Assembly (NCBI RefSeq): GCF_022605725.1
Contig: NC_065552.1
Span: forward strand, 17,192,785 to 17,256,784
Length of the DNA stretch: 64,000 nt
Direction of reading: 5' to 3'
Source of the DNA: Anthonomus grandis grandis
Taxonomy: Eukaryota > Arthropoda > Insecta > Coleoptera > Curculionidae
The notes beneath the pieces were generated by a model that worked only from the letters and a program-made list of their open reading frames with translations, ran no database searches and was not told where the DNA came from. Below, one piece after another: positions 11,896 through 23,958 of this stretch. The first letter of the stretch is position 1. Each line of letters starts with the position of its first letter. The translations under genes and the position numbers were made by a program.

Positions 11896-13155
11896 TTATT
11901 CTATATTAGCTAGGAATTTACCGAGTTGCAGAGCAAATAATTTTCGATTACACGATTTCATAACAAATAGTTTAAACTCATGATTTTCTTTATCGGAATT
12001 AACTCGTCGAACTACTGCCGTTTGGCGAAAAATCGTTTTCTTTCTTGATCCTCTGAACACCTTTACAAGCAAAATTTTTTTCAATTTAATATCTTTCGCT
12101 CTTCCTTTGAAATATTCAGTTTCGTCTCTTACAGATTCCTCAACAATTCCAAAAGTTTCATCATCTGAGTCAGCATTTATTAGTGGTCCATCTACATCTA
12201 AGTCACTTAAGATTTCATTGCTAGCTGTAACACTTTTGTCTGCCTCTAAAATAGGCTTTTTGCGTTTCAAATTTCTTCTTGTTGGGGCTGCTAAAAATAG
12301 TTGTTCTTGTAAGTAATTCAAAAGGGGAACATTAGTATTGTCAACAGCACGATTATGATGAACTGGGATATTCCGAAAGACATCTAGTGGCACAATTCCT
12401 GTTGCTTGAAATAATTATAAGTTTATTGCTTAAAATATTCATATTATAGGTCATTTTTAATATTTTCATTATTACCTTTTTCCATTTCGCTCAGCGTAGA
12501 GGCATGACGTTGAAAAAAGTCCCTTTTGCTTATATTGTCCCAGTTAGGTACGTGACATTTTTCGGTAGGCCGACAAATTTTTTTTAACAAACATTTTTCA
12601 TTGTTTTAAAACAGTCTCATTAAAGTAAGAGGAAAGGTTGTCACGCAGCAAAACTTTTTGTCCTGACAATCTTTTTGCGTATGGCAAAAATGATGCACAT
12701 TCGGTAAATGATCCATCCATCCATTCATGATGTGTCCTGTTATAACGCCATCCTGCGCTACAGCACCTCTCATTGCAATATGGTTCTGCTTTTGGTCCCA
12801 TTTTAATCCATTGCTGCCAGAGCTTTTCAGCTTTGTAGACGATATAGGGAAGTAATGGAACCCCAGATGCAGAGCGGCACATCATATTGGTTACAGCGGT
12901 TTTCGTAAAATTGCACGAATCGACACGTTCTGCGTACTTTGTTCCGCAATGAAAGAGCATTTTTTTCGTGCCTAGATCTGTAAGTTGGTTCCATTATTCT
13001 TTTAGTTTGTCGCGTAAATTTTGAAAATATTTAACTATGGTATTTCTCAAAACATTCAGACGACACTTCATTATAATCATGACAAGTATGGCCAAGTAAA
13101 TGTTGATCTTTTTCCAGTAAGCCATATACCCATTTTTTACCTGGCATATTATCCT

Positions 13156-13187
<32 letters not shown>

Positions 13188-13564
13188 TATTTATACATAT
13201 GTCGGTCTATAGCCAAGTTTAATATATAAGTTATATATATAAAGGTTTTTGGCTCGGACAGCAATATACAAAAGGTGAGAGGAGACCCTTATTCTTTACA
13301 CCAACAGCCAGACTTTATAAACGCCTTTTCTTCAATTTAGGAAAATACTGTTTATCCTCCCATTTTTTTAACACGTAAACCACAATATCTATTTTTAAGC
13401 GTCAAAGGGAATTTGAAATTTCGCTGAAGCCCGGCGCAATGACCATCTTCTGTCATCTTAAGAAGCGCTGCCTCCAATGTGTCTGACTCATAATCCGCAT
13501 ATCTTCGGGCTCCCAGTTTTCTTTTATATTGCCATGGCAAACTTTTTAAGCAAAAAAAAAACAC
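11896..13564 (-). pseudogene. pogo/jerky-like transposase relic
   Basis: On the minus strand, 13564-13352 holds the N-terminal psq-type helix-turn-helix (YKRKLGARRYADY, LKNRYCG). Near 13140-13030 is the CENP-B-type DNA-binding part (NMPGKKWVYGLLEKDQHLL). From 12960 to 12598 is the DDE core fragment: SGVPLLPYIVYKAEKLW and then QKVLLRDNLSSYFNETVLKQ, which contains the conserved DNLSSH-like motif with His changed to Tyr. The 12393-11896 frame is the acidic and basic C-terminal tail, starting at PLDVFRN. The order matches the family, but the frames are interrupted by stops, shifts and a (TA)n insertion. It is inactive. The tail assignment is less certain than the core. Confidence 0.8.
13156..13182. 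repeat. (TA)n microsatellite
   Basis: An uninterrupted alternating TA tract of about 27 bases inside the pogo-like transposase relic. Confidence 0.9.
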
Positions 13565-13919
13565 ATTAGTAGTATAATAGAAAATTTTCTAGTAAATTTG
13601 TGATTAAACTCACCCCAAACTAACGATCAATCTGACCCCACCAAATACATTTTAATATAACCTCTTGTAACCTTTAATATAATATAAAACTTGTTATTCC
13701 AACTGATTGAATTTTAAACGTTGGCGTCCAGAAATATGATCGCATTGATTCATTCAAGTACTGACGAAGCGACACACACACGTAGGTATTATTCTGCCAT
13801 GTTTCAACTAACATATTCTAGCGGCGAAAGATTAAATTAACAGGTGGTTTACGCGGGAAATTTGATTTTATAAAAAGTTAACTTGGTGATCAATCTCACC
13901 CCAAATGACGGTAACAAAT

Positions 13920-14600
13920 GTCAAGAGTCTACAACTTACTAAATAATTTTTTCATAAATAATTTTATTAAATAATGTTTTATTGTCAACAAATTTTACAA
14001 TTTGTAGACAAAGCCTGAGTAAAAATAAATATTAAAGAATACAAAACATCCAAAAATACAACAAAAATACACATAGAAAGAAAACATACAATACTTTATA
14101 CAATTTAACTTTTATATGGGGTCAAAATACAAAAAAGTAAAATTAAAAAACAAATAAATTAGTAAATAATAAAATCAATATACACTAACATGTATATAAG
14201 GTCAAAAGGTAAACCAACCAAGAGTATGCAACACAAGTGCGAATAATAAAATATTTTAAAAAAATATTAGCATTTTAGTTTTTTGTTTTAATTAAAAAGT
14301 GTGTGGAAAATTTGAATTTAAGTATGAATAAAAAAATCCTATACTGCACACATGACTCTCTCCAGGAAGTACGATTTTAATGGTTTGCGAAATTAGGAAA
14401 AGGAAGGTATGGACTTTAATTCTAATGGTAGATGATGCTTGTGCATTTTTTTGCATTATGCAAAATCGATTTTTTTACTAGCTCTGATCGAGGGGTTAAA
14501 AGATAAAGACTGAAAATGAAAAAAAGTTATTAAAATATTTTTATTTACAGAGACACAAACTATTTGAATTGAAAACAAAAAAACGTAAATTCTATGAAAT
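13920..14600. other. A+T-rich stretch, nothing recognised
   Basis: No coding or structural signal that I can support. Confidence 0.55.
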
Positions 14601-15206
14601 TGAATGTGCATTTAATTATCATAGTAACTATTCAAAGTTCCTTCCATAATTTCAATACATAATTAACTCGGCTAATCTACGAGTTGTGACATGTATGTTC
14701 TAAACCAGGGTGTAGTCGAAATTGTTTATTGTCAACTTCGGTTACATACACCATAGTTTTTAGGTGAAGCCAAAAATAAAAGGTCGGATTAAGGTCGGGT
14801 GATCGAGAAGGCCATCCAACTGGACCACCTCGGCCTAGCCTTGGTACGGGAAATATTTGATCCAAATGCCTTCGCACTGGTTGAGGAAAATTTGGTGAAG
14901 CACCATCGTGAAGAAATCACAAATGTTTTCTAACGTTTATAGGAATTTCTTCAAGGAGTACCGGTAAATTATATCGCAAGAATTGAAAATGAAGGGCAAT
15001 CAATAGACAATTATTCAAAATCATATGGCCAATAGGAAGAAGATAAAATTGTGAATACCATTGCGTATAAAAATTAAAAACAAAAAACAGATTATTTCAG
15101 AATTTAAAAATATTTTACGTATAATACAATCATTTTTTTTCATTATTAGTCATTTTTTATCATCAGAAATAATTTCTCAAGTTGATGCATAAGAATCACC
15201 CTGTAT
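14600..15206 (-). pseudogene. mariner-like transposase relic (C-terminal part)
   Basis: The minus strand reads FLHDGASPNFPQPV near 14910, then GRGGPVGWPSRSPDLNP and FYFWLHLKTMVY at 14840-14740. This is the second-to-third catalytic region of a DD41D-type mariner. The third aspartate is lost (the usual LDFFLWG reads TFYFWLH). CACCCTGTATA at 15196-15206 may be one terminus. The N-terminal half is missing. It is related to, but clearly distinct from, the copies at 4841-5998 and 63241-64000. Confidence 0.75.
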
Positions 15207-15562
15207 AACCTCTTAGCTACCTAAGAATTTAACTTTTATATTCACTTAGAAAATTAAAAAACCGGAGCTGTATACATTTGTTTACTAAGGACCATATTTA
15301 CATATAAAATTACTATAACGTCAAGTTGTTAATGCCTAAATGTCCTTAAAATGCTTCAATTCAGATATGGAGAGACTCAAAGTATTCCGATTCTACTAAA
15401 TTTGATTTAGTCCAGCAGCTCATGATAGCTGAGCTACACAGCATAAAAACAGCTACTTTAGGTATCAATTTTCTTTAAATCTTTTAATGAAGTTATTTTT
15501 GTCATTTTGTTTCTTTATTTGTTTCCTTATACTGGCAATTAAAATTTTATTTTTCGAATTTC

Positions 15563-15598
15563 GTCTATTTTTTATGATGCCAAGCATAAAAAATAGAC
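15563..15598. repeat. perfect 14-bp-stem hairpin
   Basis: GTCTATTTTTTATG at 15563-15576 is the exact inverse complement of 15585-15598. The 8-nt loop is ATGCCAAG. The same ATGCCAAG string reappears near 16232 in the partner arm of a larger inverted repeat. Confidence 0.8.
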
Positions 15599-16270
15599 TT
15601 TATTTTTTTATTTAAGATATGCATTGTGCAAAGAGTTTTGCTTGAAAAAGTTATACTTAAAAAATCTCGCTGCGATTATTCCTTTTTGAGATATTTACAT
15701 TTAAAGTTTTCAATGTACCAAAAAAGTGATATTCTTAAATTTAAATTGTTTTATTACACTTCGAATGAATGATAAAATACAAAACATTTGTCTTTGAACA
15801 TTTGTCCACCATTTATTGTTTACTATATTTTCGTAAACAATTAGTTTTATATATCCTCATATGCAAAAATCTAATAAAAAATAAGTTACAATAAATAATA
15901 ATAACTAACAAAACTTACAATAAGAATACAATAAAAGGTAATAGATAACATTACTAATTATGTGAGTTTGAATTTTTATAACTACTCATCAAAGTAACTG
16001 ATAAAAACATAAGCCCTGACAGTGACAAAACCATTTATAATAATTCATCTTGTCAAGCACAGCCAACCTAATAAAAATTTTAACCTGAATTAAAAAAATA
16101 AATCTTAGTTTAGGCGTAATGAAATTAAATGAAAATATCTCGAAAAAGGTGAATCATAATAAAATATTTCAAGTAAATCTTTTATCTATTATTTGCACAA
16201 TGCATTTTTTAAATAACAAAATTAAATGATGCCAAGTCTAAAAAAGTTAACGGAATTTAAAAAAAATCAA
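15575..16270. repeat. diverged inverted repeat pair, possible non-autonomous element
   Basis: The segment around 15600-15710 (TATGCATTGTGCAAA, later TTTTTGAGATATTTACATTTAA) matches the inverse complement of about 16120-16260 (AATGCATTGTGCAAA, TTTTTCGAGATATTTTCATTTAA). Arms of roughly 140 bp surround about 400 bp without coding potential. This is consistent with an old fold-back or TIR element. Its outer ends are not resolved. Confidence 0.55.
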
Positions 16271-16399
16271 AATGTTGCTGGTCTATGATATAATTTAAAA
16301 AAAGCTGAACTTTGTCATGCAAAAAAAACATTGTTCAAATTTGGTGAAAAACGAAAAACAAATGCTCAATCTATGGCAAAAATTAAAAAAACATAAAGT

Positions 16400-18950
16400 T
16401 TATCACCCTGTATCTTGGTTGTATTCGACTTTTGGACTAGGAAAATTTAACAAGCCTTTTTTTTTAAGAATTTGATGTTAAATCATTAACCATTATTTAC
16501 AGGACACCCTCATATACACCCTTATACATAAATTATACTATTTTAAAATCTCCTATCTTTTCTGAGTGCTTAATAGTTTTTTTAGCTATATATTTGGAGG
16601 TGTTCTTATAGCGTTGTGGCGTTTTTGTGAGCTGTTGACAGAAGCATATGCTTAGTCCAGCTATTGTGGCGTTTATTTTATTGAATGATTTATTTGGTAT
16701 GAGGTATAAACAAATTGTTTCATAGTTATATGGAATATATTTAAACTTTATTTACTATTTAAACTTCATTATTAACTTATTTGTATTTAAAAGATTCTAA
16801 GCCAAAGCTTTTTAAATAAATAGCAAAACTAATACAATCTTTAACTGAAATTATCTTAAAACGATAATAAAAAAATTAAACCTATTTCTGATATTTTAAT
16901 AATTTTGACGCAGAATGATCTCAATCGCACACTACTTTCTTTCACTTATTTTAGAGGTCCAGATCCTGGCACCATAAATATTGTAGGAAAATAAGCTAAT
17001 AGGAGGAGCAACCTAAACCTTTTTGTCTCTCACCTATTACTAAATGTAGGCACAAATTGCACATTTTTAATTTTTTATTTGAAAGTTTTGTAATATTATC
17101 GTATATGCGAGACTAACATTACGGTATTTTTCCTTTTGAAAAACAGGTATTGGTGATTTATCTAGATACAACTATTACGTGTTTCATGATTTCTTGAATA
17201 ACGGATTCGTATGCCTTTTTTGTCGTGTTTAGTATATGTTGTTTACTATAGACTATTCGAGTAATCCAACAGACTAAGTTTAATATTGGTGAGCATGACA
17301 TTATATTATTGTAGTTGTTGACGTTACATTAAGTTGAGCAACATTATTATGAATTCTGATGCAAGAAAGTTATGGTTTGTCGGGCAGGTTAGGTAGTTAT
17401 TTGGCTAGTTTCCGCAAAAAAATGATAACGTCAAATTAGACCTACCTTAACATTATCATTGTAAGTTTGCTTGTATTTATGTAAATAAATCTTTTTGTTC
17501 TAATCTTTGTATTTGCTAATTTGGTTTTTAAGCCCCAATAAAAACACATTGCCTACAATATATGGTTTTTGTAGAGGTATATGGTTATAGAGAGGTAGAC
17601 CATGATCTTAAATCTTAAAAGTCAAGGAGAAAACCAGTCGAGTGTAAAAGGTTTATGACTTTAAAAGACAGTTGTAAATCAAAATGTAATATTTTAAAAA
17701 TAGATTATCAAAAAGAAAAAATAACTAGAGGTGTATGGAAAATCAAGATGCAAACAATATAATATGTCAATGAGGTAATGACTAATAAATAATAAAGATA
17801 ATACTGACAAACTCTTAAAACACTGAACTTAGCTAAAAAGTCATTATATCTGGCAAAGGTGGGGTTTTTAAATACATATAAAAATACTTGAGGAATAATA
17901 GAAAAAGCTAAGATTTTATCTATACACCGCTGAATTCGTTTCTTCTTTTCAATATCCTAACTCTTTTTTTGAAATTGAAAAGAACAAAAAACTTACTTAT
18001 ATTTCTATACCATTATTAATGTAAATAAAATTCAAGATATTTAAAAATACTTTTATTTTTATTATTTTTCGTATCTCTTTGATGCTTTGTAAAACATTTA
18101 TTCAAAGACTTTTTTTATAATTGACACTTGCTTGACTTTGATAAACTGTTGTTAAAAAGTAACAAAGAAAATACAAAGGTTAAATATAATTTAATAATAG
18201 AAAATACATGCATAAAATATATTTCCAATTATTAACTAATTTTAAGAATTTTCTGTTCTCCTTAACAAAGGAATCCATATAATATTAAAATCAACCATAG
18301 AGGTAGGTATGCAATTATCTTCGTTTAACATTATAAATGCACTTTACTTTAACTTGCGTTGAACTTGGTTGCTTTGTTGTGTAGTTGAGAAAGCAGCTTA
18401 GTTAATTCTATGTTTATTGTCAAATGCATGTTGTGTAAATTTTGATTTTTAAATATTATAAAATTAATATAAAATCAATTTATTATAAAATTTATATGCA
18501 TTAATTCTTTTTGGTAATGGTCTCGAAGTTTTATCAATATAAAATTAAGTAACAAGTACAAAGAGTTCTATATATAAAATTATTAATTAATTTTCATGAA
18601 AAGTTAAATTTATGTTAATAGGTATTGTAAAGTATTCTGCAATTTAAAAATAATATTTATGTTATATTTTTTAGCAATTCTTTAATTTTTTTATGAAAAA
18701 AACATATGGTAAAGTAAGATTTATAGCAAAAAGCCTTGATTAATTGTACACACGAATTGTTAAACTCTTTAAAGCAATTTTCCAAAAATTCTGATTAGAA
18801 TTATTTAGACTAGAATTAACATATCTATAATATTAATTCATTATTAAGAAAAAGAATTCAATTTCAGATAAATAATAAAATTAATTTAATTATTAAAAGA
18901 CGAAAATTAAAAAGAAAATATTTTATTAAGTTATTCAACATAATTTTAAT
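16400..18950. other. A+T-rich intergenic stretch
   Basis: About 2.5 kb with no gene or repeat that I can support. One CACCCTGTAT string at 16404 resembles a mariner terminus, but I find no partner. Confidence 0.55.
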
Positions 18951-18957
18951 CATATAT

Positions 18958-21900
18958 CGACGTGTTCAAGGCAGAACGGCACAAGCGCCAAAAATTCAAA
19001 AATCGGTTATTTACATCAAATTAAAGCGGCTTTTATTCCGCATCTAATAACGTTTGAGACTTATGCCACAAAAAATTCGTTTGGTTGTGAAATGCTTTTA
19101 AAATTTGCACAAACGCCAAGAGTTCCCCCCCACCCACTTTTGTTTGGCATAAGCGCCAGACGGTCATAAGCTTTAAACAGGTGCCTGCGTGCGTGTTTGT
19201 CGGCAGTTTTTGTGAGCTAAAGGTAGATTTAAATTGTTTTTTAAACAAAAGGATTTGACAGACTAGTAGATAAATCTAATTATAATAACAATTATATCTA
19301 CCTAATCACTCGAATCTGATTTTAAAAATGTGGGGTTTATGCCAATTTGCATGCAGTTTTTTTTTGTTTGGCACAAGCGACATTGCACCTATGCTATTCA
19401 ATGCAAATGATTTAATGCTTTTTTTCACCTTAAAAGGTTTTGTCCTAGAAGTTTTCGGTATTTAATGTATATAAATTACCAAAAAGATTAATTTTTAACT
19501 AATGGTGTATTAGTTTCTTGCTACAATCATGTAATATTGTGTGTTTTATAAATGGCGCTTATGCCTTTTATGCTATACTATCGATTTTTTTTGTAAATTT
19601 TTAGAAATATATAATTCAAGAACACAAAAGCTTTTAAAACTTGCAAAAAACAGTTGCGAAATGTCGTCAAATGTTGAATTGGATAATAGCATGCTGGTAG
19701 AGGTCCTCGATGAAGTTTGTCCCCTGGACGCAACTTTGACAGAGGATGTGATAATTTTGGAAAACACCAATGAAATTATAAATAGGTTGAGACCAAGCCC
19801 AAAAGTTATTATGGAAAAAAATGCCAGTGCGGAAACAAGTTATCAAATTCCTTCTGAAATGGAAGGACATTGTTAATTCTTTGCCAGCGGTGCCCTCGCA
19901 TTATTGCCGAAGTTCATTTTCAAAAACATATCTTCCTGCTGATATAAAAAGCTATAATAACCTTTACAAAATTTATGACAATATTCAAAAAGTATGTTTT
20001 TACTGAACAAAAAAATAATCGCCAGTTTTTAAAAAAGGGAAAATTTTTGAATTTATTAAAAGAAAATTACGACATTGATAAATGCCTAAAATGCAAGAGA
20101 TTTAAGAATCTAAGCAAGGAGTAAAAGACTGAAGCAGAGACCAAAAATTATAAGGAGCATATCGAGGAAAAGGATACAATAAAGCAAACTTTCCTAGAGG
20201 AACAAAAAATGTCAGGACAAGAAAACTCATATTTAGTAGTAAGTTTTGATCTCCAGAAGGCATTAGCTACTCCTCATGGGGATAATATGCTGTTAGGTTT
20301 TTCCCGAAAATATCCAGTTTATAACTTGTCTGTTTATGAATCGACTACAAAAAAAGGCTATTGTTACTTATGGGAAGAAAAAGATGCAAAAAGGGGTAGT
20401 AACGAAATTTGCTCAAACATGTTACACTATTTAAAATACGTAGATAGCACGGCTAAATATAAAAAAATGTCAAGGTACTGCGACAATTGCTTTTAGTTTT
20501 TTCTTTTTGCTATTTGCGACAAAATTAAAATAAGTTTTTATTTTTAATGATTAGATATTTTTTAAATCATTCTATTACCATCGAAGAAGTGTCTGTTACT
20601 TATTTAAATGCAGGCCACACCTACATGCCTGTAGATTCAATACATGCAGTCATTGAAAAGAATATAAAAATAAAATAGTACAAGCGCCATCTGAATGGCC
20701 CACTATTATTCGTAATGCCAGAAATAATCCAGAACCTTTCTTTGATATATAACCTTATATATCAAGCAAAAATTCTCAGATTTTCTGGACTTTAAAAGCA
20801 TTAATTTTGAAAAAGCAAGTAAACTAAAAATATCCGAAATTAAAAAACCAGTTTTTTCTAAAAATGATTATAATGCTAGGGTTTTTTACTCTTTTAAAGA
20901 AAACAAAGAAGAACTAGTCTTTTTGAAATTAAAATCAGGTATTTTTAAGGCAGCCTATAAGGAGGAAATACCAATTAATTTAAAAAAATATAATGATTTA
21001 AAAAAACTCTGCACTGAGTTAGTTATAAGGCCTGTATCACCCAGAGTATTTAACCTTAAAATGTTCTGGATCAGTACCTGATGTACTTAATGAGACTGAC
21101 ATTGATGATGAATAAGATTAAATATTCATCGTATTCATCATCAATGTCATATATTCATTTATTATTAACGTACATAATATCTAATAGCTAATCAATTTTT
21201 CTACTTAATGTATAGAAAAAAAAAAGTGTTTTTATATTTTAAGAATTTGTTTATTTTTTTTAACTAGTCAATTAGATTTTAAGTACATTACAAAATACGA
21301 GTATTATTATTATATAAGATTATGTTTTCATTTTTCATAAGAAATACCTACTTAGGTATATTACCATTTTTTTAAGAATTTGTTTTTTTTAACTAGTCCG
21401 TTGTAAAATACGAGTATTATTATTATTAAACTATGTATGTATATAAACCAAATTATTTTCTAAAAAAACTGTTTTTTTTTCATTTTTTATAAGAAATACT
21501 TGTAATTATGTTACAATTTTTTAAAATAAATATGTATTTTATGATACAACAATGTTCTTTTATAAATTATATTCAAAAGTAATTTGTGTTTTTAATTGGC
21601 ATAAAAACCAAAAAAAAATATTTGTGTTTAAAAAGTGATTTGGCACATCTCCAGATAAGCGCCAATTTACACACCCATTAACAGACATGTTTTGGCACAA
21701 GCGACTATTTCATTTTGGCATAAACACCATAAGTCAATAACATTTGGCATAAACGCCAAAAAATCCTAATTTTTAAGATTACAGCTTTACTTATCAACTT
21801 AAAGCAAAAAAAAATTATAAAAAAAATTAAGAACAAAAAATACTTTTTTTTAGTAACAAACATAATGCTTTAAAAAAATAAATACGAATGTGACACGGTT

Positions 21901-21961
21901 TTTTGTGTCTCCTGAAAAATGTGTAATTTGGCGTTTGTGTTGTTCTGCCTTAAACACGTCG
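18958..21961 (+). mobile_element. 3.0-kb TIR element carrying a DUF7869-like gene, ATAT target duplication
   Basis: The terminal inverted repeats begin CGACGTGTTCAAGGCAGAAC and run about 35 bp, with a few mismatches between ends. ATAT flanks both sides (18954-18957 and 21962-21965). Subterminal zones on both sides carry repeated GGCAYAARCGCC-type motifs: near 18976, 19108, 19145, 19368 and 19553 (inverted) on the left; near 21640, 21693, 21717 and 21744 on the right. The interior encodes a broken plus-strand protein. TIRs, a short target duplication and subterminal repeats indicate a cut-and-paste DNA transposon. I cannot assign a named superfamily. Confidence 0.82.
19660..21080 (+). pseudogene. 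DUF7869-like transposon-associated protein, broken
   Basis: Fragments in order: residues from 19660 (acidic N-terminus); 19880-20000 with VPSHYCRSSFSKTYLPADIKS, a conserved Cys/His-containing segment of this family; a Lys/Cys-rich stretch near 20050-20110 (CLKCKRFKNL); 20209-20496 with SFDLQKALATPHG, YNLSVYESTTKKGYCYLW, RGSNEICS and YCDNC; near 20590-20720 HTYMPVDSIHAVIEKNIKNK and APSEWPTIIRNAR; then a C-terminal lysine-rich tail to 21080. From memory of insect genomes this matches widespread proteins annotated with a DUF7869 domain. The region normally following YCDNC (SGQN...) is lost to a stop and deletion. Its biochemical activity is not established. Its position between TIRs suggests it is the transposase. 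Confidence 0.72.
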
Positions 21962-22029
21962 ATATGCTTTTGTATAAATATTAATTTATCATATCGAGTT
22001 TGATCAGATAACAGAAAAGGTAAATAAAA

Positions 22030-22570
22030 AAGAAAAAAGCTTGCCAAAAATGGAGCAGAATCCAACCTGATAAGTCCACAACCAGCATTAGGCATTGCCT
22101 ACAATACGCAAAACACACAATCTCAAACCTGGTGCACAACAAAGCAAAGCACTACGGGGATGGATTACCAGGACACAATAATGCGAAGATAAAGATAACA
22201 GATACCATAACGGAATTCAGCAGTAAGCACCTAAAAGCCCTAATGGTATTGTATACCGGCCACTGCAGACTGCGTCACTACATGAATATTGGTATGGCGG
22301 AAGTCGCCGAATGCAGACTATGCATGGAGCAAGACGAGACTGCAGAGCAGCATTCCATCCTATGAGAGCACATCCTATGCAAATGTCCGGCACTAGAAAG
22401 AATCAAGCAGGCCACCTTCGGCAATACCGTACCTAACACGGAAGACATTAAGAATGCTTCTGCCAGTCAAATTGGGGCAATATAAATACCTAGGAATGAG
22501 CCACGATAGACCCAGGGTCGCAGTGGAGAGACACAAGGTGTGGACACACTCACAACAAACCTGACCTATT
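22030..22570 (+). pseudogene. 5'-truncated non-LTR retrotransposon tail
   Basis: The plus-strand reading includes LYTGHCRLRHYMNIGMAEVA, then CRLCMEQDETAEQHSIL, a stop, then CKCPALERIKQATFG. This is the C-terminal RNase H end plus the CxxC...H...C zinc motif found after the reverse transcriptase of I/Jockey-type LINEs. There is one in-frame stop at 22363 and no reverse transcriptase upstream. The 5' break falls just after the DUF7869 element. It is a dead fragment. Confidence 0.7.
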
Positions 22571-22599
22571 GTTTGACGTTTGCTAGGAAAAAATAATTC

Positions 22600-22986
22600 A
22601 AAAGACATTACTATTTTTTGCTAATTGACTAATAAATTAGACACCCGAAAATTTTGGCAACTCTATTACCGATAACTTTGCGCCTGGTAGCCTTACTACT
22701 ACAGATGGGTAAGGTCTATTTACCTGGTCTTGTCTATATTGCAATACAAACTGTTGAGCTTCGGAGATCTTTTCATAAAGTAAAATTTCAAAAGAATCAG
22801 ACTCCGAAATGTGAAATTCATCAATTTATAGATTTTAATTGTACTTTTAATTGTACACATGAAAATTCACTTAAAATTGATGACTGTAAACTGTCAATCT
22901 CGACTAAAATTGAGTTATCGAATCCTAATTCTTTGACATTCATTACTTGACTGAAAAATTATCAAAATTATTTAAATTAGCATACA
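22600..22986. other. flank of the BEL insertion, no supported gene
   Basis: A 98-codon open frame (22654-22950) is present but matches nothing I recognise. It is probably chance or decayed sequence. Confidence 0.5.
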
Positions 22987-22991
22987 GTAGC

Positions 22992-23937
22992 TGTTAAAAG
23001 TTAATTTTAACAATTTATTTTATTTTATGATTTTATGGAATCGAAGTTTATGGTTGTCAAACGAATAATACCTTTTTTCTCAAGTAAATAATTTTTGCCT
23101 GAACTTTCTCCCAAATCCCAACATGTGTTTTTACCTACTTTTTAAGAAATGCCTTTGTTACCAGTTTAGCTTAAGTGCACTTAAAAATCCATTTTTCTCC
23201 TCAAGTTCACTTAAGTGTTGGCCCCATGACACACGTGCATCCCACATTTTTACCCAACATTTCACCCCGAGTCCCACGAGAAAAAATCAGTATTCACTCC
23301 GTCGCCGCAAAAAGAAGTACCTACTCTCGCACCCCCGAAACACAAGGTTTCTTTCACCAGTGAAGGAATTCACAAAGCTTAAAGTACCGAGAAAATAAGT
23401 TAGTCAAGAGCAAGTTGGCGCAAGCAATTCCTCTCTCTCTCACTCTCTTCCGTTTAAGTATTTGTCTAAAGTTCATATATGTATACCTAATTGTTACGAT
23501 AAAGTAGTTTAAGTTATGTAAAAAGGTCTATAGTGAATAAGTGTGCGTAAAGGTGGAAAACTGAACTGAAAGTGAGTGCAACGTTGTGAGTGCAACAGTG
23601 GTTGTCAATAGCTGCACAAACCAAGGTGACGTTAGTGCTAATGCCGTTCCTGGTTCCTGCTAAGTTCCTGCTATTGGTCTTGTGATTCTGGAAAGCTGGT
23701 AACGTCAACTAATATTGTAAACCCTGGTAAATAACTAACTTCAACATTGTAAATCGTTCATTAGTCTATACCTGTTAATTATTACTAACCAAAAGGTACA
23801 ATAAACCCTTATGTAATCGTAAATCACAACTGTGTAATTTATTGAACTGGACCTATGTCATCGAAGGGCTCGTCAATGCAGTAGCCGTTGCTCGAGCAGG
23901 TATAGGTAGGTTTTTAAGAAACCCTAATCTATATTCA
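22992..23937 (+). repeat. 5' LTR of the BEL/Pao element
   Basis: 946 bp, beginning with the palindrome TGTTAAAAGTTAATTTTAAC and closing A. It contains a CT-rich tract near 23430 and AATAAA at 23800-23805, about 130 bp before the end. Short open frames inside it recur in the other LTR and are not genes. Confidence 0.95.
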
Positions 23938-23958
23938 TGGTCCTTCGAGCCGGATCTT
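23938..23958 (+). promoter_or_regulatory. primer-binding site region
   Basis: TGGTCCTTCGAGCCGGATCT begins directly after the LTR's terminal CA, where tRNA-primed minus-strand synthesis starts in LTR retrotransposons. The TGG start pairs with the tRNA CCA end. I do not assign the tRNA. GGTCCTTCGAG recurs near 24050 in the leader. Confidence 0.7.

Larger units (their letters stand above)
11053..13911 (-). mobile_element. pogo/jerky-like DNA transposon with TIRs and TA duplication
   Basis: The left end reads CCGTCTTTTGGGGTGAAATT. The right end is its inverted near-copy (GATCAATCTCACCCC...GACGG). TA flanks both ends (11051-11052 and 13912-13913). Subterminal copies of a GATCAA..CTGACCCC motif occur near 11274 and 13621. 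The interior carries a broken minus-strand transposase with a psq-type helix-turn-helix and a DDE domain of the CENP-B/jerky/Tigger group. A 185-bp MITE and a (TA)n tract have since been added inside. Confidence 0.85.

Noticed and set aside
13021..13212. 63-codon plus-strand frame across the (TA)n tract
   Set aside because: It is a product of the microsatellite and lies antisense to the pogo-like transposase relic.
17351..17400. ATG with short coding run (MNSDARKLWFVGQV) followed by a possible donor
   Set aside because: No downstream exon could be linked and no promoter was evident.
22654..22950. 98-codon open frame left of the BEL insertion
   Set aside because: No motif, no initiation context and no homology that I recognise. 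A frame of this length can arise by chance.
23123..23398. 91-codon frame within the BEL LTR, repeated at 29990-30265
   Set aside because: It lies wholly in the LTR, recurs only because the LTRs are identical, and has low-complexity basic content with no family signature.
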